Shown piece by piece: positions 17,431-26,437 of a stretch of DNA of 64,000 nucleotides (its first letter is position 1; each line of letters opens with the position of its first letter). The stretch is from Neorhizobium galegae bv. officinalis. GTDB taxonomy: Bacteria; Pseudomonadota; Alphaproteobacteria; Rhizobiales; Rhizobiaceae. A program made the position numbers and the translations under genes. The DNA lies in assembly GCA_000985875.1 (NCBI GenBank), contig CCRI01000019.1:55756-119755 (forward strand). Direction: 5' to 3'. The notes beneath the pieces were generated by a model. It was not told where the DNA came from. It saw only the letters and a program-made list of their open reading frames with translations, and searched no databases.

Positions 17431-18173
17431 CGCGGCGAATAGACGATCGGCCGCTGGTTTTCCCGCTCGATCAGCCGGGTCTCGGCCGTGCCGACGATCA
17501 CGCAGGTCGCCATGTCGGCCATGTCGCTTCTCGCCTCGGCGAGCGGCACGACGCGGATAGCCTCATCCGGCCGGCCGGCGGCGCGGCCGAAGATCACCGG
17601 CACGGTGCCGGGCAGATGGGCACGCAGAATATCGAAAGCCTCGCCGAGCTGATGCGGGCGGGCCTTGCTGACTGGATTGTAGAAGGCCATCACGAAGCCG
17701 GCCGTCGCCGCGGCGATCAGCCGTTTCTCGATTACATCCCAGGGCTTGAGATTGTTCGAAAGCGAGATGGCGCAGAAATCATGGCCGAGCGGCGCGCCGG
17801 CCTTGGCCGCCACGGCCAGCATGGCCGTAATGCCCGGCACGACCGAAAAGTCGATCTCGCGCCAGGCGACCGGGCCTTCGTCGATCGCTTCGCAAACCGC
17901 GGCTGCCATGGCGAACACGCCGGGATCACCGCCGGAGACGACACAGACCTTGCCTCCGCCAGCCGCCATTTCCAGCGCGGCGCGGGCGCGCGCCAGTTCC
18001 TCGCGATTATCCGAGGCGTGGCGGCGTTGGTCGGGCCGGAGGTTCAGCCGGTCGATATACGGAAAATAGCCGAAGAAGTCCTCCGCTACCGTAACCGCGG
18101 TAAGAGCTTCCGGTGTCATCTGGTCCGGGTTGCCGGGGCCGAGGCCAACGACGGTCAGCGAACCCGTTTTCAT
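17406..18173 (-). CDS. cobJ: Precorrin-3B C17-methyltransferase
   Basis: 255 residues. GSLTVVGLGPGNPDQMTPEAL opens the methylase fold, GYFPYIDRL and VVSGGDPGVFAMA are the CobJ/CbiH motifs, and AFYNPVSKARP lies in the C-terminal half. It methylates C17 with ring contraction to form precorrin-4. Its ATG overlaps the cobI stop. Confidence 0.93.
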   Translation of the reverse strand: MKTGSLTVVGLGPGNPDQMTPEALTAVTVAEDFFGYFPYIDRLNLRPDQRRHASDNREELARARAALEMAAGGGKVCVVSGGDPGVFAMAAAVCEAIDEGPVAWREIDFSVVPGITAMLAVAAKAGAPLGHDFCAISLSNNLKPWDVIEKRLIAAATAGFVMAFYNPVSKARPHQLGEAFDILRAHLPGTVPVIFGRAAGRPDEAIRVVPLAEARSDMADMATCVIVGTAETRLIERENQRPIVYSPRYFKGAGA

Positions 18174-18910
18174 GGCCGGGCCTTCCAGCCGGGCACGAGG
18201 ACGATGGAGAAATAGGGCGCCGGGCTCTCGTCGCGCTCTTCCAGTTTTTGAGCGGTCCCGTTGGCCATGGTGCCACGCTCCACGTAGAGCGCGCCGGATA
18301 GCTTGCCGACCGAGGCCAGCGCTCGCCGGATCTTCGGCAGGTTGCGGCCGACTTTCATGATCACTGCGCCGTCGGTGTTTCCAAGCCGCTCCGCGAGCTT
18401 TTCTTCGGATAGCGTGCCGGGCAGCACGCTTAAAATATCGTCGCCCTGGACGAGCGGCATCCCGGTCATCGACCAGCAGCCGGACATGGCGGTGACGCCT
18501 GCCACGACTTCCGCCTGGTAGCGGTTGGCCAGCCGCACATGCAGATGCATGTAGGATCCGTAGAACAGCGGATCGCCCTCGCTCAGCACGGCGACATTCT
18601 TGCCGGCATCGAGAAGAGTGGCGATATCTTCCGCAGAGCGATCGAAGAAATCGGCGATCGGGCCGCGATAATCGGCCTCGTCCTTATGGGTCTCGACCGT
18701 GACCGGATAGACCAGCGGCAGTTCGAGCGTGCCCGGACGGATATGCGCCTCGACGATGGCGCGGCCGTTGCCGCTCGAGCCTTTCTTGCAGAAGAAGGCG
18801 ATCACATCCGCTTCGTTGATGGCGCGTACCGCCTTCAGTGTCAGCAGTTCGGGATCGCCGGGTCCGGTGCCGACGCCCGTGAGCTTGCCCTTGAGGAGTG
18901 CGGCGTTCAC
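18170..18910 (-). CDS. cobI: Precorrin-2 C20-methyltransferase
   Basis: 246 residues from a GTG at 18910 that overlaps the cobH stop. Motifs are LTGVGTGPGDPELLTLKAV, YPVTVETHKDEADY and LSEGDPLFYGSYMHL, characteristic of CobI/CbiL. It adds the C20 methyl group to precorrin-2, giving precorrin-3A, which CobG then oxidises. Confidence 0.93.
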   Translation of the reverse strand: MNAALLKGKLTGVGTGPGDPELLTLKAVRAINEADVIAFFCKKGSSGNGRAIVEAHIRPGTLELPLVYPVTVETHKDEADYRGPIADFFDRSAEDIATLLDAGKNVAVLSEGDPLFYGSYMHLHVRLANRYQAEVVAGVTAMSGCWSMTGMPLVQGDDILSVLPGTLSEEKLAERLGNTDGAVIMKVGRNLPKIRRALASVGKLSGALYVERGTMANGTAQKLEERDESPAPYFSIVLVPGWKARP

Positions 18911-19536
18911 AGTCCGGCCCTCGCCAGCGCGTTGACGCAGGCAGCCGTCATCGCCGAGCCGCCCATGCGGCCGCGTACGATCGCATAGGGAATGCCAAGC
19001 GTCGCTTCCATCAGCGCTTCCTTGGATTCCGCGGCGCCAACGAAACCGACCGGCATGCCGATGATCGCGGCAGGACGCGGCGCACCGGCATCCAGCATTT
19101 CAAGCAGACGGAACAGCGCGGTCGGCGCATTGCCGATCGCAACGACTGCGCCTTCCATCTCGTCCCAGAGATCCAATGCGGCAGCCGAGCGGGTGTTGCC
19201 GATGGTCTTTGCAAGCTCGATCGTGCGGCTGTCGCGCAGCGTGCAGATCACCTGGTTATGGGCCGGCAGGCGGGCGCGGGTAATACCGTGGGCCACCATT
19301 TCGGCGTCGCAATAGATCGGCTTGCCGGCATGCAGCGCGCCGCGTGCCTGGGCAACGAAATCCTTGGAAAATCGGAAATGCTGAGCCGCCTCGACCAGCC
19401 CGCAGGCGTGGATCATGCGCACCGCGATATCGGCCTGTTCCGACGAAAAGGGCGAGAGGTCCGCTTCCTCGCGGATGATCGCGAAGGATTTTTCGTAGAT
19501 CGCGTCGCCTTCGCGGATATAATCGTAACTGTTCAT
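18907..19536 (-). CDS. cobH: Precorrin-8X methylmutase
   Basis: 209 residues, the normal size. The catalytic His is in VRMIHACGLVEAA, and GMPVGFVGAAESKEAL and RGRMGGSAMTAACVNAL are conserved. It migrates the C11 methyl to C12, producing hydrogenobyrinic acid. It is joined by 4-base overlaps to cobG upstream and cobI downstream. Confidence 0.94.
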   Translation of the reverse strand: MNSYDYIREGDAIYEKSFAIIREEADLSPFSSEQADIAVRMIHACGLVEAAQHFRFSKDFVAQARGALHAGKPIYCDAEMVAHGITRARLPAHNQVICTLRDSRTIELAKTIGNTRSAAALDLWDEMEGAVVAIGNAPTALFRLLEMLDAGAPRPAAIIGMPVGFVGAAESKEALMEATLGIPYAIVRGRMGGSAMTAACVNALARAGL

Positions 19537-20846
19537 GGTCGTCCTGACATAACGGCCGCAGCAAGCCGGCGCGGTCCCAGACGGGCGAGGCAGGCTGCGG
19601 AATTTTCACCGGTCTGCCGCTCGTTACGGACGAGATCGGCGATGCGGCGAAGGGAGTTGTTGGTATCGGCAAAAGCGACCGAGGCAAAGGGCTCGTCGGC
19701 CGCTTTTCCTTGGTCGATCAGCGAAATGCCGGCGGTGGTTCCGCAAAGTGCAAGCACGGAGGGTTCGGGATGGGCGCAGCCCTTGGGGCAGCCGGTCACG
19801 TGCAGCTTGAACGAACCGTCCAGCAGGTCGCCGCAATCCCGTGCCGCTTTGGCGGCGAGTTCATGGGTGGCGATGGCCGCGGAATTGCAGGCAGGGCTTC
19901 CGGAGCAGGCGGCAATGGCTGAGCGCGGATCGCTCGGCGAGGTGACGAAGCCGTTACCACCAGCAAAGGCGGTCAGCGCTTCGCAGGCGGTTTGAGCGGC
20001 GAAAAACAGGAGCGAATGGTCGAGAGCGGGTTTCAGGAATTGTATTCCCAGCCGCTCGGCTTCGTCGCAAAGGGCGATCAGGTTCTCGGCATTCGCCTGG
20101 CCGAAGGCCGGGCCGATGCCCGTCGCGGCAAGGTTGTTGACGAGGCGGAACGTGCTGAACGGTGAGGTAGGGTGGAGGACGGTGTCGTTCTTCGGCCGGC
20201 CGGCCGCAAGGTCGCGACCGCGCGCCCTGGTCCCCATCGTTGCCAGCTTGTGCAGCAGCTCCAGCGTCGCGGAGATCGCATCTGTTTCACGTAAAACATT
20301 GAAAATGCGGCCGGTTGCCCCGGTGCCGCCCAGAAGCAGCTTCCAGCGCATGCCTTCCTCGTTGGAAACGGCAACGAGCCGGATATCGGCCAGTAGTTCG
20401 GAAAGCCGGAGCTGTCCGCCACCGTCAACGACCACCGACATCTTTGGCGCGAGGCCGACAATCTCCCGTGCGCCTTGGCGGATCGCCTCGGCTATCGGTC
20501 GCGGGTCGGCGATCTCGGTCTTGTCGATCCCGGCGAAAGGAGGGGTTTCGACGGCCAGGCCATCGCGAAGCGGCAGGTTCAGCGCACGGACATCGGCGTC
20601 GAGAAGGGGGGCGGAGGCCTCGCTCAATCCCCGGATTTGCAGGTTGCCGCGCGCGGAGATATCGAGAATGCCATTGCCGTGGCGCCGTGCCAGCCGGCAG
20701 AGTTCGGCCAGTTGTGCCGGGGTGATCGCGTCGGTCAGCGCGACGCGGGCGAGAAGCCCGTCACCGGTCATCATCGGGGTCGACAGGGCCGGGCAGGCGC
20801 CGCGGCGCATGTCCAGCGTGTTTCGGTCGAGGGAAAGCGCCGTCAT
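19533..20846 (-). CDS. cobG: Precorrin-3B synthase (monooxygenase)
   Basis: 437 residues from an ATG at 20846 overlapping the cobN stop. It has the nitrite/sulfite reductase fold; near the C-terminus ACSGSPACNSA and HVTGCPKGCAHPEPS provide the cysteines of a 4Fe-4S cluster. CobG uses O2 to hydroxylate C20 and form the gamma-lactone of precorrin-3B, the step that marks the aerobic pathway. The open frame continues upstream into cobN without a better start, and that extension is out of frame with CobN. Confidence 0.93.
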   Translation of the reverse strand: MTALSLDRNTLDMRRGACPALSTPMMTGDGLLARVALTDAITPAQLAELCRLARRHGNGILDISARGNLQIRGLSEASAPLLDADVRALNLPLRDGLAVETPPFAGIDKTEIADPRPIAEAIRQGAREIVGLAPKMSVVVDGGGQLRLSELLADIRLVAVSNEEGMRWKLLLGGTGATGRIFNVLRETDAISATLELLHKLATMGTRARGRDLAAGRPKNDTVLHPTSPFSTFRLVNNLAATGIGPAFGQANAENLIALCDEAERLGIQFLKPALDHSLLFFAAQTACEALTAFAGGNGFVTSPSDPRSAIAACSGSPACNSAAIATHELAAKAARDCGDLLDGSFKLHVTGCPKGCAHPEPSVLALCGTTAGISLIDQGKAADEPFASVAFADTNNSLRRIADLVRNERQTGENSAACLARLGPRRLAAAVMSGRP

Positions 20847-23800
20847 GCGACCTTCTCCCGCGTGAGCATTTCGAGCTCGGCATCGACCGCGTTGCGGCGG
20901 GGATGCCAGAGACCGCGGCGGAGTGCCGAGCGGAACCGCTCGGCCATGAAGCGCAGGCCTTCGGGGTTCTGGCTCTGCAGGAAGCCACGGACGGAATCGT
21001 CGCCGAGATAGGCGTCGTAAGTCGCCTCGATCAGCGACTGGGGAATGGCATGCGTGGTCTCGGCAAACCCGATCAGCCGGTCGACCGTCTCCACCAGTTC
21101 GGCGGCGCCGCGCGGGCCGTGGCGCATCTGACCGGCGATGAAACGCGGATTGACGGCGCGGGCGCGCACCACGCGGGTTACCGCTTCGGAGATCGAGCGG
21201 GCGCGGGGTTTTTGCGGATCGGTCGTGTCGAGCGCGATGATATCCGCCTTGCCGCCGAGTGCCGCGACGGCCGCTGCAAAGCCTCCGATGAAGGCGACAT
21301 CGGCCGAGCCGTCCAGCAGATCGCGGCCCGGATCGTCGCCGGTATGGACGAGAAGATCGGCGGTTCCGATGCGGTTTGCGAACTGGCCGGGCACATGGCT
21401 GGCGTCGCCTTCCGCGCCACCGAAGGCATGGCTGGTGGCATCGAGATAGAGGCGGCCGAGCTCCTCGCGTTCGCCCCATGTTCCGTCGGCGAGCTTATCC
21501 TCGATGCCGGACCCGTAGGTGCCGGGTGCCGAGCCGAAGATGCGGGGCGGTACGTGTCCGAGCTTGCCTGCCTCTTCTGCAAGAGGGTTGTCGCCCGGCG
21601 CTTCCTCGCGAGCGGCGATGGCGCGCATCGCGGCATCGAGCAGGGCGATGAGAGCCGGAAACATGTCGCGAAACAGGCCGGAAATCCTCAAGCTCACGTC
21701 GACGCGCGGACGGCCGAGCGTTGCCGGCGGCAGGACTTCAATGCCGGTGACACGGCCGGTCGCCATATCCTGAACCGGTCTTGCGCCCATCAGCGCCAGA
21801 ACCTGTGCGACTTCCTCGCCGCCGCTGCGCAGAGAGGCACTGCCCCAGAGATCGAAAACGAGGCTTTTCGGCCAGTCGCCGTGGTCCTGCAGATAACGCC
21901 GCAGGATTTCGTCGGCGGCGCGTTTGCCGAGTTCGAAGGCGGTCGGCGTCGGAAGCGTGCGCGGATCACTGGCGAAGAGATTGCGGCCGGTCGGCATCAC
22001 GTCGCGGCGGCCGCGCGCAGGTGCACCGGATGGGCCGGGGCGGATGTGTTTTCCATCCAGCGCGTCCAGCAAAGCTTGGCGTTCGGTTTCGGCGCTTTGA
22101 ACGCGAAGCAAGTCGTCGTCGCCGGGCGCGACCTGCCCGAAGATGTGCTGGCCGTCCTTGATCGAAAAGTCCTTGAGGTCGCAGAGAAAGGCGTCGATGC
22201 GGGTCAGCGCTGTATCCGGATCGTCACTGTTCGAGACGCCGGCCTCGCCGGCCAGGCCGGTATCGCGGGCGGTCTCGACGATCAGCTTGGCCAGCCGGTC
22301 GCGGCGACGGCGATCGAGTCCGTCGGCCTGCGCATATTCGTCGACCAGCAGTTCCAGCTTTTTCTGTTCGTCTGAAAGACCGGCACCGGCCAGAACCGGC
22401 GGCAAATGGCCGATGGTGACGGCGGCAATCCGCCTTTTGGCGACCGCCGCCTCGCCCGGATTGGAGACGATGAAGGGATAGATGACCGGCAGTCCACCGG
22501 TGACGATCTCGGGGAAGCAGTCCTTCGACAAAGCCACGGTCTTGCCCGGCAGCCATTCGAGCGTCCCGTGCGCACCGACATGGACGATCGCATGCGCGCC
22601 AAGCGTCTCGCGCATCCATTGGCCGAAGGCGATCAGAGCGTGGCGGGGAGGCAGGTCGGAGCTGTGGTAATCGGCGCGGCGGTCGGCATTGCGGCCGCGA
22701 TCGGGCGCGAGCGCGACGGTGATATTGCCGAAGCTCGCGGCGCGAAAACGGAAAGCGCCGTCTTCCAGGTCTTCATCGGTTTCAGGGGCACCCCAAGCCG
22801 CCTCCGCCGTAGGCACGGAGCTGTAAGCTGCGAGCGCATGGGTGGCGGATTTTGCACTCAGGTGATCGAGAAGGTCACGCGGGGTCTCAGGGATATCCGA
22901 AACATTGTAGCCGGCTACTGATAGCTCGTGCAGCATCCTGAGTACGCTCTGCGGCACGTCCAGGCCGACGGCATATCCGGTGCGTCCCGGCGCGCTCGGG
23001 TAATCCGGCATCAGGATGACGATCTTGCGCTCGGCACGAGGTGCCGCCTTCAGCCGCAGGAAAGCCGCGATCCGATCGGCGACCTGTTCAACGCGGTCCG
23101 GTTCCGGCTGGTTGACGAGGTTGGCGGAATTGTCGCCCGCCTTGAAGGAGATTGCGCCGGCCAGGATGCGCCCGTCGAGCTCCGGCAGGACGACATGCAT
23201 GGCAAGGTCGGCAGGGTTGAGGCCGCGCCGGTTTTCCGCCCAGCCTTCACGCCGCGTGGTGGCGACGACGATCTGGAATACCGGCACGCCGGTGCGGTCG
23301 AAGATCGTTTCGCCGTTCTCGTCCGTGCCGCTGGCAAAGGCGGTGGTGGAAAGGATTGCCGCGGGTTTCAGGTCCAAGATTGCCTGTTCGACGAAGGCGA
23401 CGGCGTCGGCATCCTTCAGGCCGGAGACAAAGATGGGTACCGGCGCGAAACCGCGGTTAGCCAGCGCTTCGAACAGTGTGTCGATCGGCGCGGCATCATT
23501 GGCAAGCAGCATGGACCGGTAGAACAGGATCGGCAGTCGTGGTGCATCCGATGCGAGGCTGGCCAGCAGGTCATCGGCCGCGACGATGCCCTTTCCCGGC
23601 TTGTAGTAGCCGGCCTTCGGCATCGGTGCTGCCTGTGGCAGAGGTTCCGTTCCACCTTCGGCCAGGGTCGTCAGCAATTTTGCGAGGAGCCGCATATTGT
23701 CCGGTCCGCCTTCGCGGAAGCAGGACAGAAAGCCGGCGAGCTGGTTTTCCGAAACCGTGGAGGCCGCGGCGAGCCGCTCGTCGCGGATGCTGCATTCGCC

Positions 23801-24352
23801 GGGCAGGAGGGCGAGCGCGATCTTTTTGGCGCGCGCCATTCGGGAAAGTTCCTCGACGCCGTAGGACCAGCGGTCATAGCCGCCGAGGATGCGCACGAGG
23901 ATGACTTTGGCATGCGCCGCCGTCTTCTCGATCCACAGGTCCACCGACATGGGGTGGCGGAGATCGGAGAGGTTGGTGAGGCGGAGAGTTGGAGGAATGG
24001 GGGGACTAAGCTTGTCCGAGTTGTGGTCGGAGAGGCCACCCCCCTCTGGCCTGCCGGCCATCTCCCCCTCAGGGGGGGAGATCGAATCGTGGCTAGGCCT
24101 CGCGTCACTCCGGCGTTGGCTTTTGAGGAAGGCGGGTGCATCTTGCCAATCTCCCCCCTTGAGGGGGAGATGGCCGGCAGGCCAGAGGGGGGTATCGCTC
24201 CCGCCGCTTGCAGGCTTATTCCACACGGCCGCAATGCCGTTCAGGTCGCTGCCGGAAAAGGACAGCACCACCACATCAGCCGGCGCCTGGTTGAGGTCGA
24301 CCGGTTCGATCAGGTCGTCGAGCGACGACGATGTGGTGGCGAGTATGTGCAT
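20843..24352 (-). CDS. cobN: Cobaltochelatase large subunit CobN, with an in-frame repeat insertion
   Basis: 1169 residues, shorter than the ~1275 I recall for P. denitrificans CobN. It opens MHILATTSSSLDDLIEP; conserved segments include LRHPMSVDLWIEKTAAHAK, HVGAHGTLEWLPGK and RHGPRGAAELVETVDRL. It binds hydrogenobyrinate a,c-diamide and inserts cobalt with CobS and CobT, which are not in this window. Residues ~45-108 are unlike other CobN proteins; the DNA there is a pair of inverted palindromic repeats that keeps the frame open. The central region also appears compact compared with P. denitrificans. It follows cobW by 17 bases and is read from the minus-strand B12 riboswitch. Confidence 0.93.
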   Translation of the reverse strand: MHILATTSSSLDDLIEPVDLNQAPADVVVLSFSGSDLNGIAAVWNKPASGGSDTPLWPAGHLPLKGGDWQDAPAFLKSQRRSDARPSHDSISPPEGEMAGRPEGGGLSDHNSDKLSPPIPPTLRLTNLSDLRHPMSVDLWIEKTAAHAKVILVRILGGYDRWSYGVEELSRMARAKKIALALLPGECSIRDERLAAASTVSENQLAGFLSCFREGGPDNMRLLAKLLTTLAEGGTEPLPQAAPMPKAGYYKPGKGIVAADDLLASLASDAPRLPILFYRSMLLANDAAPIDTLFEALANRGFAPVPIFVSGLKDADAVAFVEQAILDLKPAAILSTTAFASGTDENGETIFDRTGVPVFQIVVATTRREGWAENRRGLNPADLAMHVVLPELDGRILAGAISFKAGDNSANLVNQPEPDRVEQVADRIAAFLRLKAAPRAERKIVILMPDYPSAPGRTGYAVGLDVPQSVLRMLHELSVAGYNVSDIPETPRDLLDHLSAKSATHALAAYSSVPTAEAAWGAPETDEDLEDGAFRFRAASFGNITVALAPDRGRNADRRADYHSSDLPPRHALIAFGQWMRETLGAHAIVHVGAHGTLEWLPGKTVALSKDCFPEIVTGGLPVIYPFIVSNPGEAAVAKRRIAAVTIGHLPPVLAGAGLSDEQKKLELLVDEYAQADGLDRRRRDRLAKLIVETARDTGLAGEAGVSNSDDPDTALTRIDAFLCDLKDFSIKDGQHIFGQVAPGDDDLLRVQSAETERQALLDALDGKHIRPGPSGAPARGRRDVMPTGRNLFASDPRTLPTPTAFELGKRAADEILRRYLQDHGDWPKSLVFDLWGSASLRSGGEEVAQVLALMGARPVQDMATGRVTGIEVLPPATLGRPRVDVSLRISGLFRDMFPALIALLDAAMRAIAAREEAPGDNPLAEEAGKLGHVPPRIFGSAPGTYGSGIEDKLADGTWGEREELGRLYLDATSHAFGGAEGDASHVPGQFANRIGTADLLVHTGDDPGRDLLDGSADVAFIGGFAAAVAALGGKADIIALDTTDPQKPRARSISEAVTRVVRARAVNPRFIAGQMRHGPRGAAELVETVDRLIGFAETTHAIPQSLIEATYDAYLGDDSVRGFLQSQNPEGLRFMAERFRSALRRGLWHPRRNAVDAELEMLTREKVA
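24040..24197. repeat. Inverted pair of rhizobial palindromic repeats inside cobN
   Basis: Two ~45-base copies in opposite orientation (about 24040-24083 and 24146-24192) share CCCCTCTGGCCTGCCGGCC followed by ATCTCCCCCTC and a G-run ending GGGGAGAT. Between them lie about 60 bases. The unit resembles mosaic intergenic palindromes common in Rhizobiaceae, yet here it is wholly within the cobN reading frame and contributes about 50-60 residues. Confidence 0.85.
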
Positions 24353-24369
24353 CCTTCCCTCGGGCCTTC

Positions 24370-25407
24370 TTATGCGGCCAGCATCCTTTCGATCGCTGCG
24401 CGGTCGATGCCCTTCTCGCCGATCACGACGAGGCGGCTTGTCCGCGTTTCGCCGGGGGCCCAGGCGCGGTCGAAATAATGGTTCACGCGCGATCCTACCG
24501 CCTGAACCTGCAGGCGCATCGGCTTGTTCGCGACTTCCACGAAGCCTTTTATGCGCAGCACGTTCTCTGCTTCGGCCGTCGCGGAGATGCGGGTGGCCAG
24601 GCTTTCAGCATCGGTCACTGCGGCCAGATCGACGACGAAACTGTCGAAATCGTCGTGATCGTGGTCGAGTTCGTCGTCATGGTGGGTCTTGCGGTTTTCG
24701 ATGTCGTCCTCGACGGCAAGACCGAGGCCGATCAGCACGGCCGGGTCGATGGCGCCATTGGCGGCGGAGACGATTTTCACGGCACGCGGCAGATGTGCCG
24801 AAACGCGGTCCCTGGCGGTCGCGAGGCCGGCGGCATCGAGAAGGTCGCTCTTGGTCAGCACGATCATGTCGGCGCAGGCCACCTGGTCCTCGAACACTTC
24901 CTCGACCGGATCGTCGTGGTCGATCGAGCCGTCCGCTTGGCGCTGGGCTTCCAGCGCTTCATGGTCGTCGGCAACACGGCCTTCGGCAAGCGCCAATCCG
25001 TCAACCACGGCAATCACCGCATCGACCGTCACCCGAGCCTTGACGTCCGGCCACTGGAACGCCTGGACGAGGGGCTTCGGCAAGGCGAGGCCGGAGGTCT
25101 CGATCAGGATGTGATCGACACGGGGCTCCATGGCCAGGATCCGGTCGATTGCCGGCACGAAATCGTCGGCGACCGTGCAGCAGATGCAGCCGTTGGCAAG
25201 CTCGATGATGTTGTCTTCCGGGCAGCTTTCGATGCCGCAGCCCTTCAGCACGTCGCCGTCGATGCCGACATCGCCGAATTCGTTGACGATGATCGCCAGC
25301 CGCTTGCCCTTCAAGTTCTCGATCAGGTTTCGGATCAGCGTGGTCTTGCCGGCTCCCAGAAACCCGGTAACGACGGTGCAGGGAACGCGGTCGAACGAAA
25401 CGCTCAT
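24370..25407 (-). CDS. cobW: Cobalamin-cluster GTPase/metallochaperone CobW
   Basis: 345 residues of the COG0523 family. Walker A is GFLGAGKTTLIRN, the metal-binding CxCC motif is NGCICCTV near residue 75, and a His/Asp-rich stretch HHDDELDHDHDDFD sits around residue 245. CobW is thought to be a GTP-dependent metallochaperone that delivers cobalt toward the CobN chelatase. It overlaps the DUF1636 gene by four bases. Confidence 0.92.
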   Translation of the reverse strand: MSVSFDRVPCTVVTGFLGAGKTTLIRNLIENLKGKRLAIIVNEFGDVGIDGDVLKGCGIESCPEDNIIELANGCICCTVADDFVPAIDRILAMEPRVDHILIETSGLALPKPLVQAFQWPDVKARVTVDAVIAVVDGLALAEGRVADDHEALEAQRQADGSIDHDDPVEEVFEDQVACADMIVLTKSDLLDAAGLATARDRVSAHLPRAVKIVSAANGAIDPAVLIGLGLAVEDDIENRKTHHDDELDHDHDDFDSFVVDLAAVTDAESLATRISATAEAENVLRIKGFVEVANKPMRLQVQAVGSRVNHYFDRAWAPGETRTSRLVVIGEKGIDRAAIERMLAA

Positions 25408-25814
25408 GATGGCATGTCCTCATGGTGATGAAAGGGTGGGATGCGGGCCGTCATGCCCTTGCCGCGCAGGCAGGTCGGGCGGCCTCGAAGGGGAAGGAAA
25501 CCGCGCTCGTCCTCGGCCAGCATCATCGCGCCGGTAACGATGTCCTCGACATTGTCGAGCGACAGATGGCCGAAGACATAGGACCAGCCGCTCTTGTGGT
25601 TGAAGGCGGCACTCGGGCTCTTTTCGCAATTGGCGAGGCAGGTGACGGGCTTGACGGCGAGCGGCTTGCCGGCGGCCGCTTCGCGTAGCGCCGCGATCAG
25701 CGCGATGCCCGGCCGGATTTCGCCGTCGGAGGCGTCACGGCAATTGGTGCAGACGAAAATCGTCACATCTGCCGGGCCGGCGGTTGCCGGATCATCTGGT
25801 CGGTGGTCACTCAT
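25404..25814 (-). CDS. DUF1636 ferredoxin-like metal-binding protein
   Basis: 136 residues. VTIFVCTNCRDA and PVTCLANCEKSPSAAF place four cysteines in a thioredoxin-like 2Fe-2S ferredoxin arrangement; the tail is His-rich (FHHHEDMPS). DUF1636 genes commonly sit in B12-riboswitch operons next to cobW. It is the first gene after the minus-strand riboswitch and leads cobW-cobN-cobG-cobH-cobI-cobJ. A role in electron supply or cobalt handling is plausible but unproven. Confidence 0.8.
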   Translation of the reverse strand: MSDHRPDDPATAGPADVTIFVCTNCRDASDGEIRPGIALIAALREAAAGKPLAVKPVTCLANCEKSPSAAFNHKSGWSYVFGHLSLDNVEDIVTGAMMLAEDERGFLPLRGRPTCLRGKGMTARIPPFHHHEDMPS

Positions 25815-25931
25815 CGGTCAGCCGCGTTCCCGCCGGGGGTCGAAAAATCGGGGCGCGGAGCAGAGGGCCAAAACCGCCTGCGGTGATCGAGAAACTTCCT
25901 CCGGAGCACCCCGCCCGGTGAAGCAAATTAT

Positions 25932-26124
25932 CAGACGGCAGGTCTCCTGGCTCGCGGGTCGCCGCCATTTGCCTGCCTTCCCGGATTTCTCCAGTGGCCT
26001 CTCGGCAAACGGCTCGCCGCCTACAGTTGCGGGGGCAGCCGCGGCATTGATCCTTGGGAAGGATCGCACCGCATTCTCTCTTAGCCCTCCCCGTTGCCGG
26101 AAAGGGACCATCTCCTTTCAAGTA
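25932..26124 (-). promoter_or_regulatory. Cobalamin (AdoCbl) riboswitch upstream of DUF1636-cobW-cobN
   Basis: On the minus strand the aptamer shows GCTGCCCCCGCAACTGTA, then GGCCACTGG, and finally the B12 box AGCCAGGAGACCTGCC at about 25938-25953. These are the conserved core, L5/J6 and B12-box elements in the correct order and spacing. About 115 bases separate the B12 box from the DUF1636 start. Adenosylcobalamin binding should repress this arm of the cob cluster. Confidence 0.93.
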
Positions 26125-26189
26125 AGCCCGGTCGTACACCCATGTCAATGCGTCGCAAAGGCGATTGCCGTGACGCCGAATTCGTCTAT

Positions 26190-26388
26190 AGTGCCCGAGC
26201 CTATGGTGCCCGAAAGGGTTTTAGAGGGAATGCGGTGCGACGAATTGTGTCGTCCAACCCGCGGCTGCCCCCGCAACTGTAAGCGGAAAGTCTTTGCCCA
26301 AAACGGCCGTTCGGCCGTCAAGCCACTGGAAAAATCCGGGAAGGCGGGTAAAGGCGTCCGATCCGCGAGCCAGGAGACCTGCCAGAGG
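26190..26388 (+). promoter_or_regulatory. Cobalamin (AdoCbl) riboswitch upstream of cbtB-cbtA-cobO-cobQ
   Basis: On the plus strand GGGAATGCGGTGCG, GCTGCCCCCGCAACTGTAAG, AGCCACTGG and the B12 box GAGCCAGGAGACCTGCC (ending near 26383) occur in order. A hairpin of GCCCTC/GAGGGC then precedes the AAAGGA ribosome site of cbtB, suggesting translational control. It is back to back with the minus-strand riboswitch. Confidence 0.93.
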
Positions 26389-26437
26389 CGGCAAAGAACG
26401 TGAACGGCCCTCGGGTGGAGGGCGAAAGGACGAGACC

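Noticed and set aside
20847..21479. N-terminal extension of CobG by about 211 codons
   Set aside because: This part is out of frame inside cobN and is low-complexity Arg/Pro; the ATG at 20846 overlapping the cobN stop is the real start.
25807..26148. 113-codon minus-strand frame over the B12 riboswitch
   Set aside because: It is the translation of the aptamer (GCPRNCRR is the usual artefact of the conserved RNA core) and overlaps the DUF1636 start.
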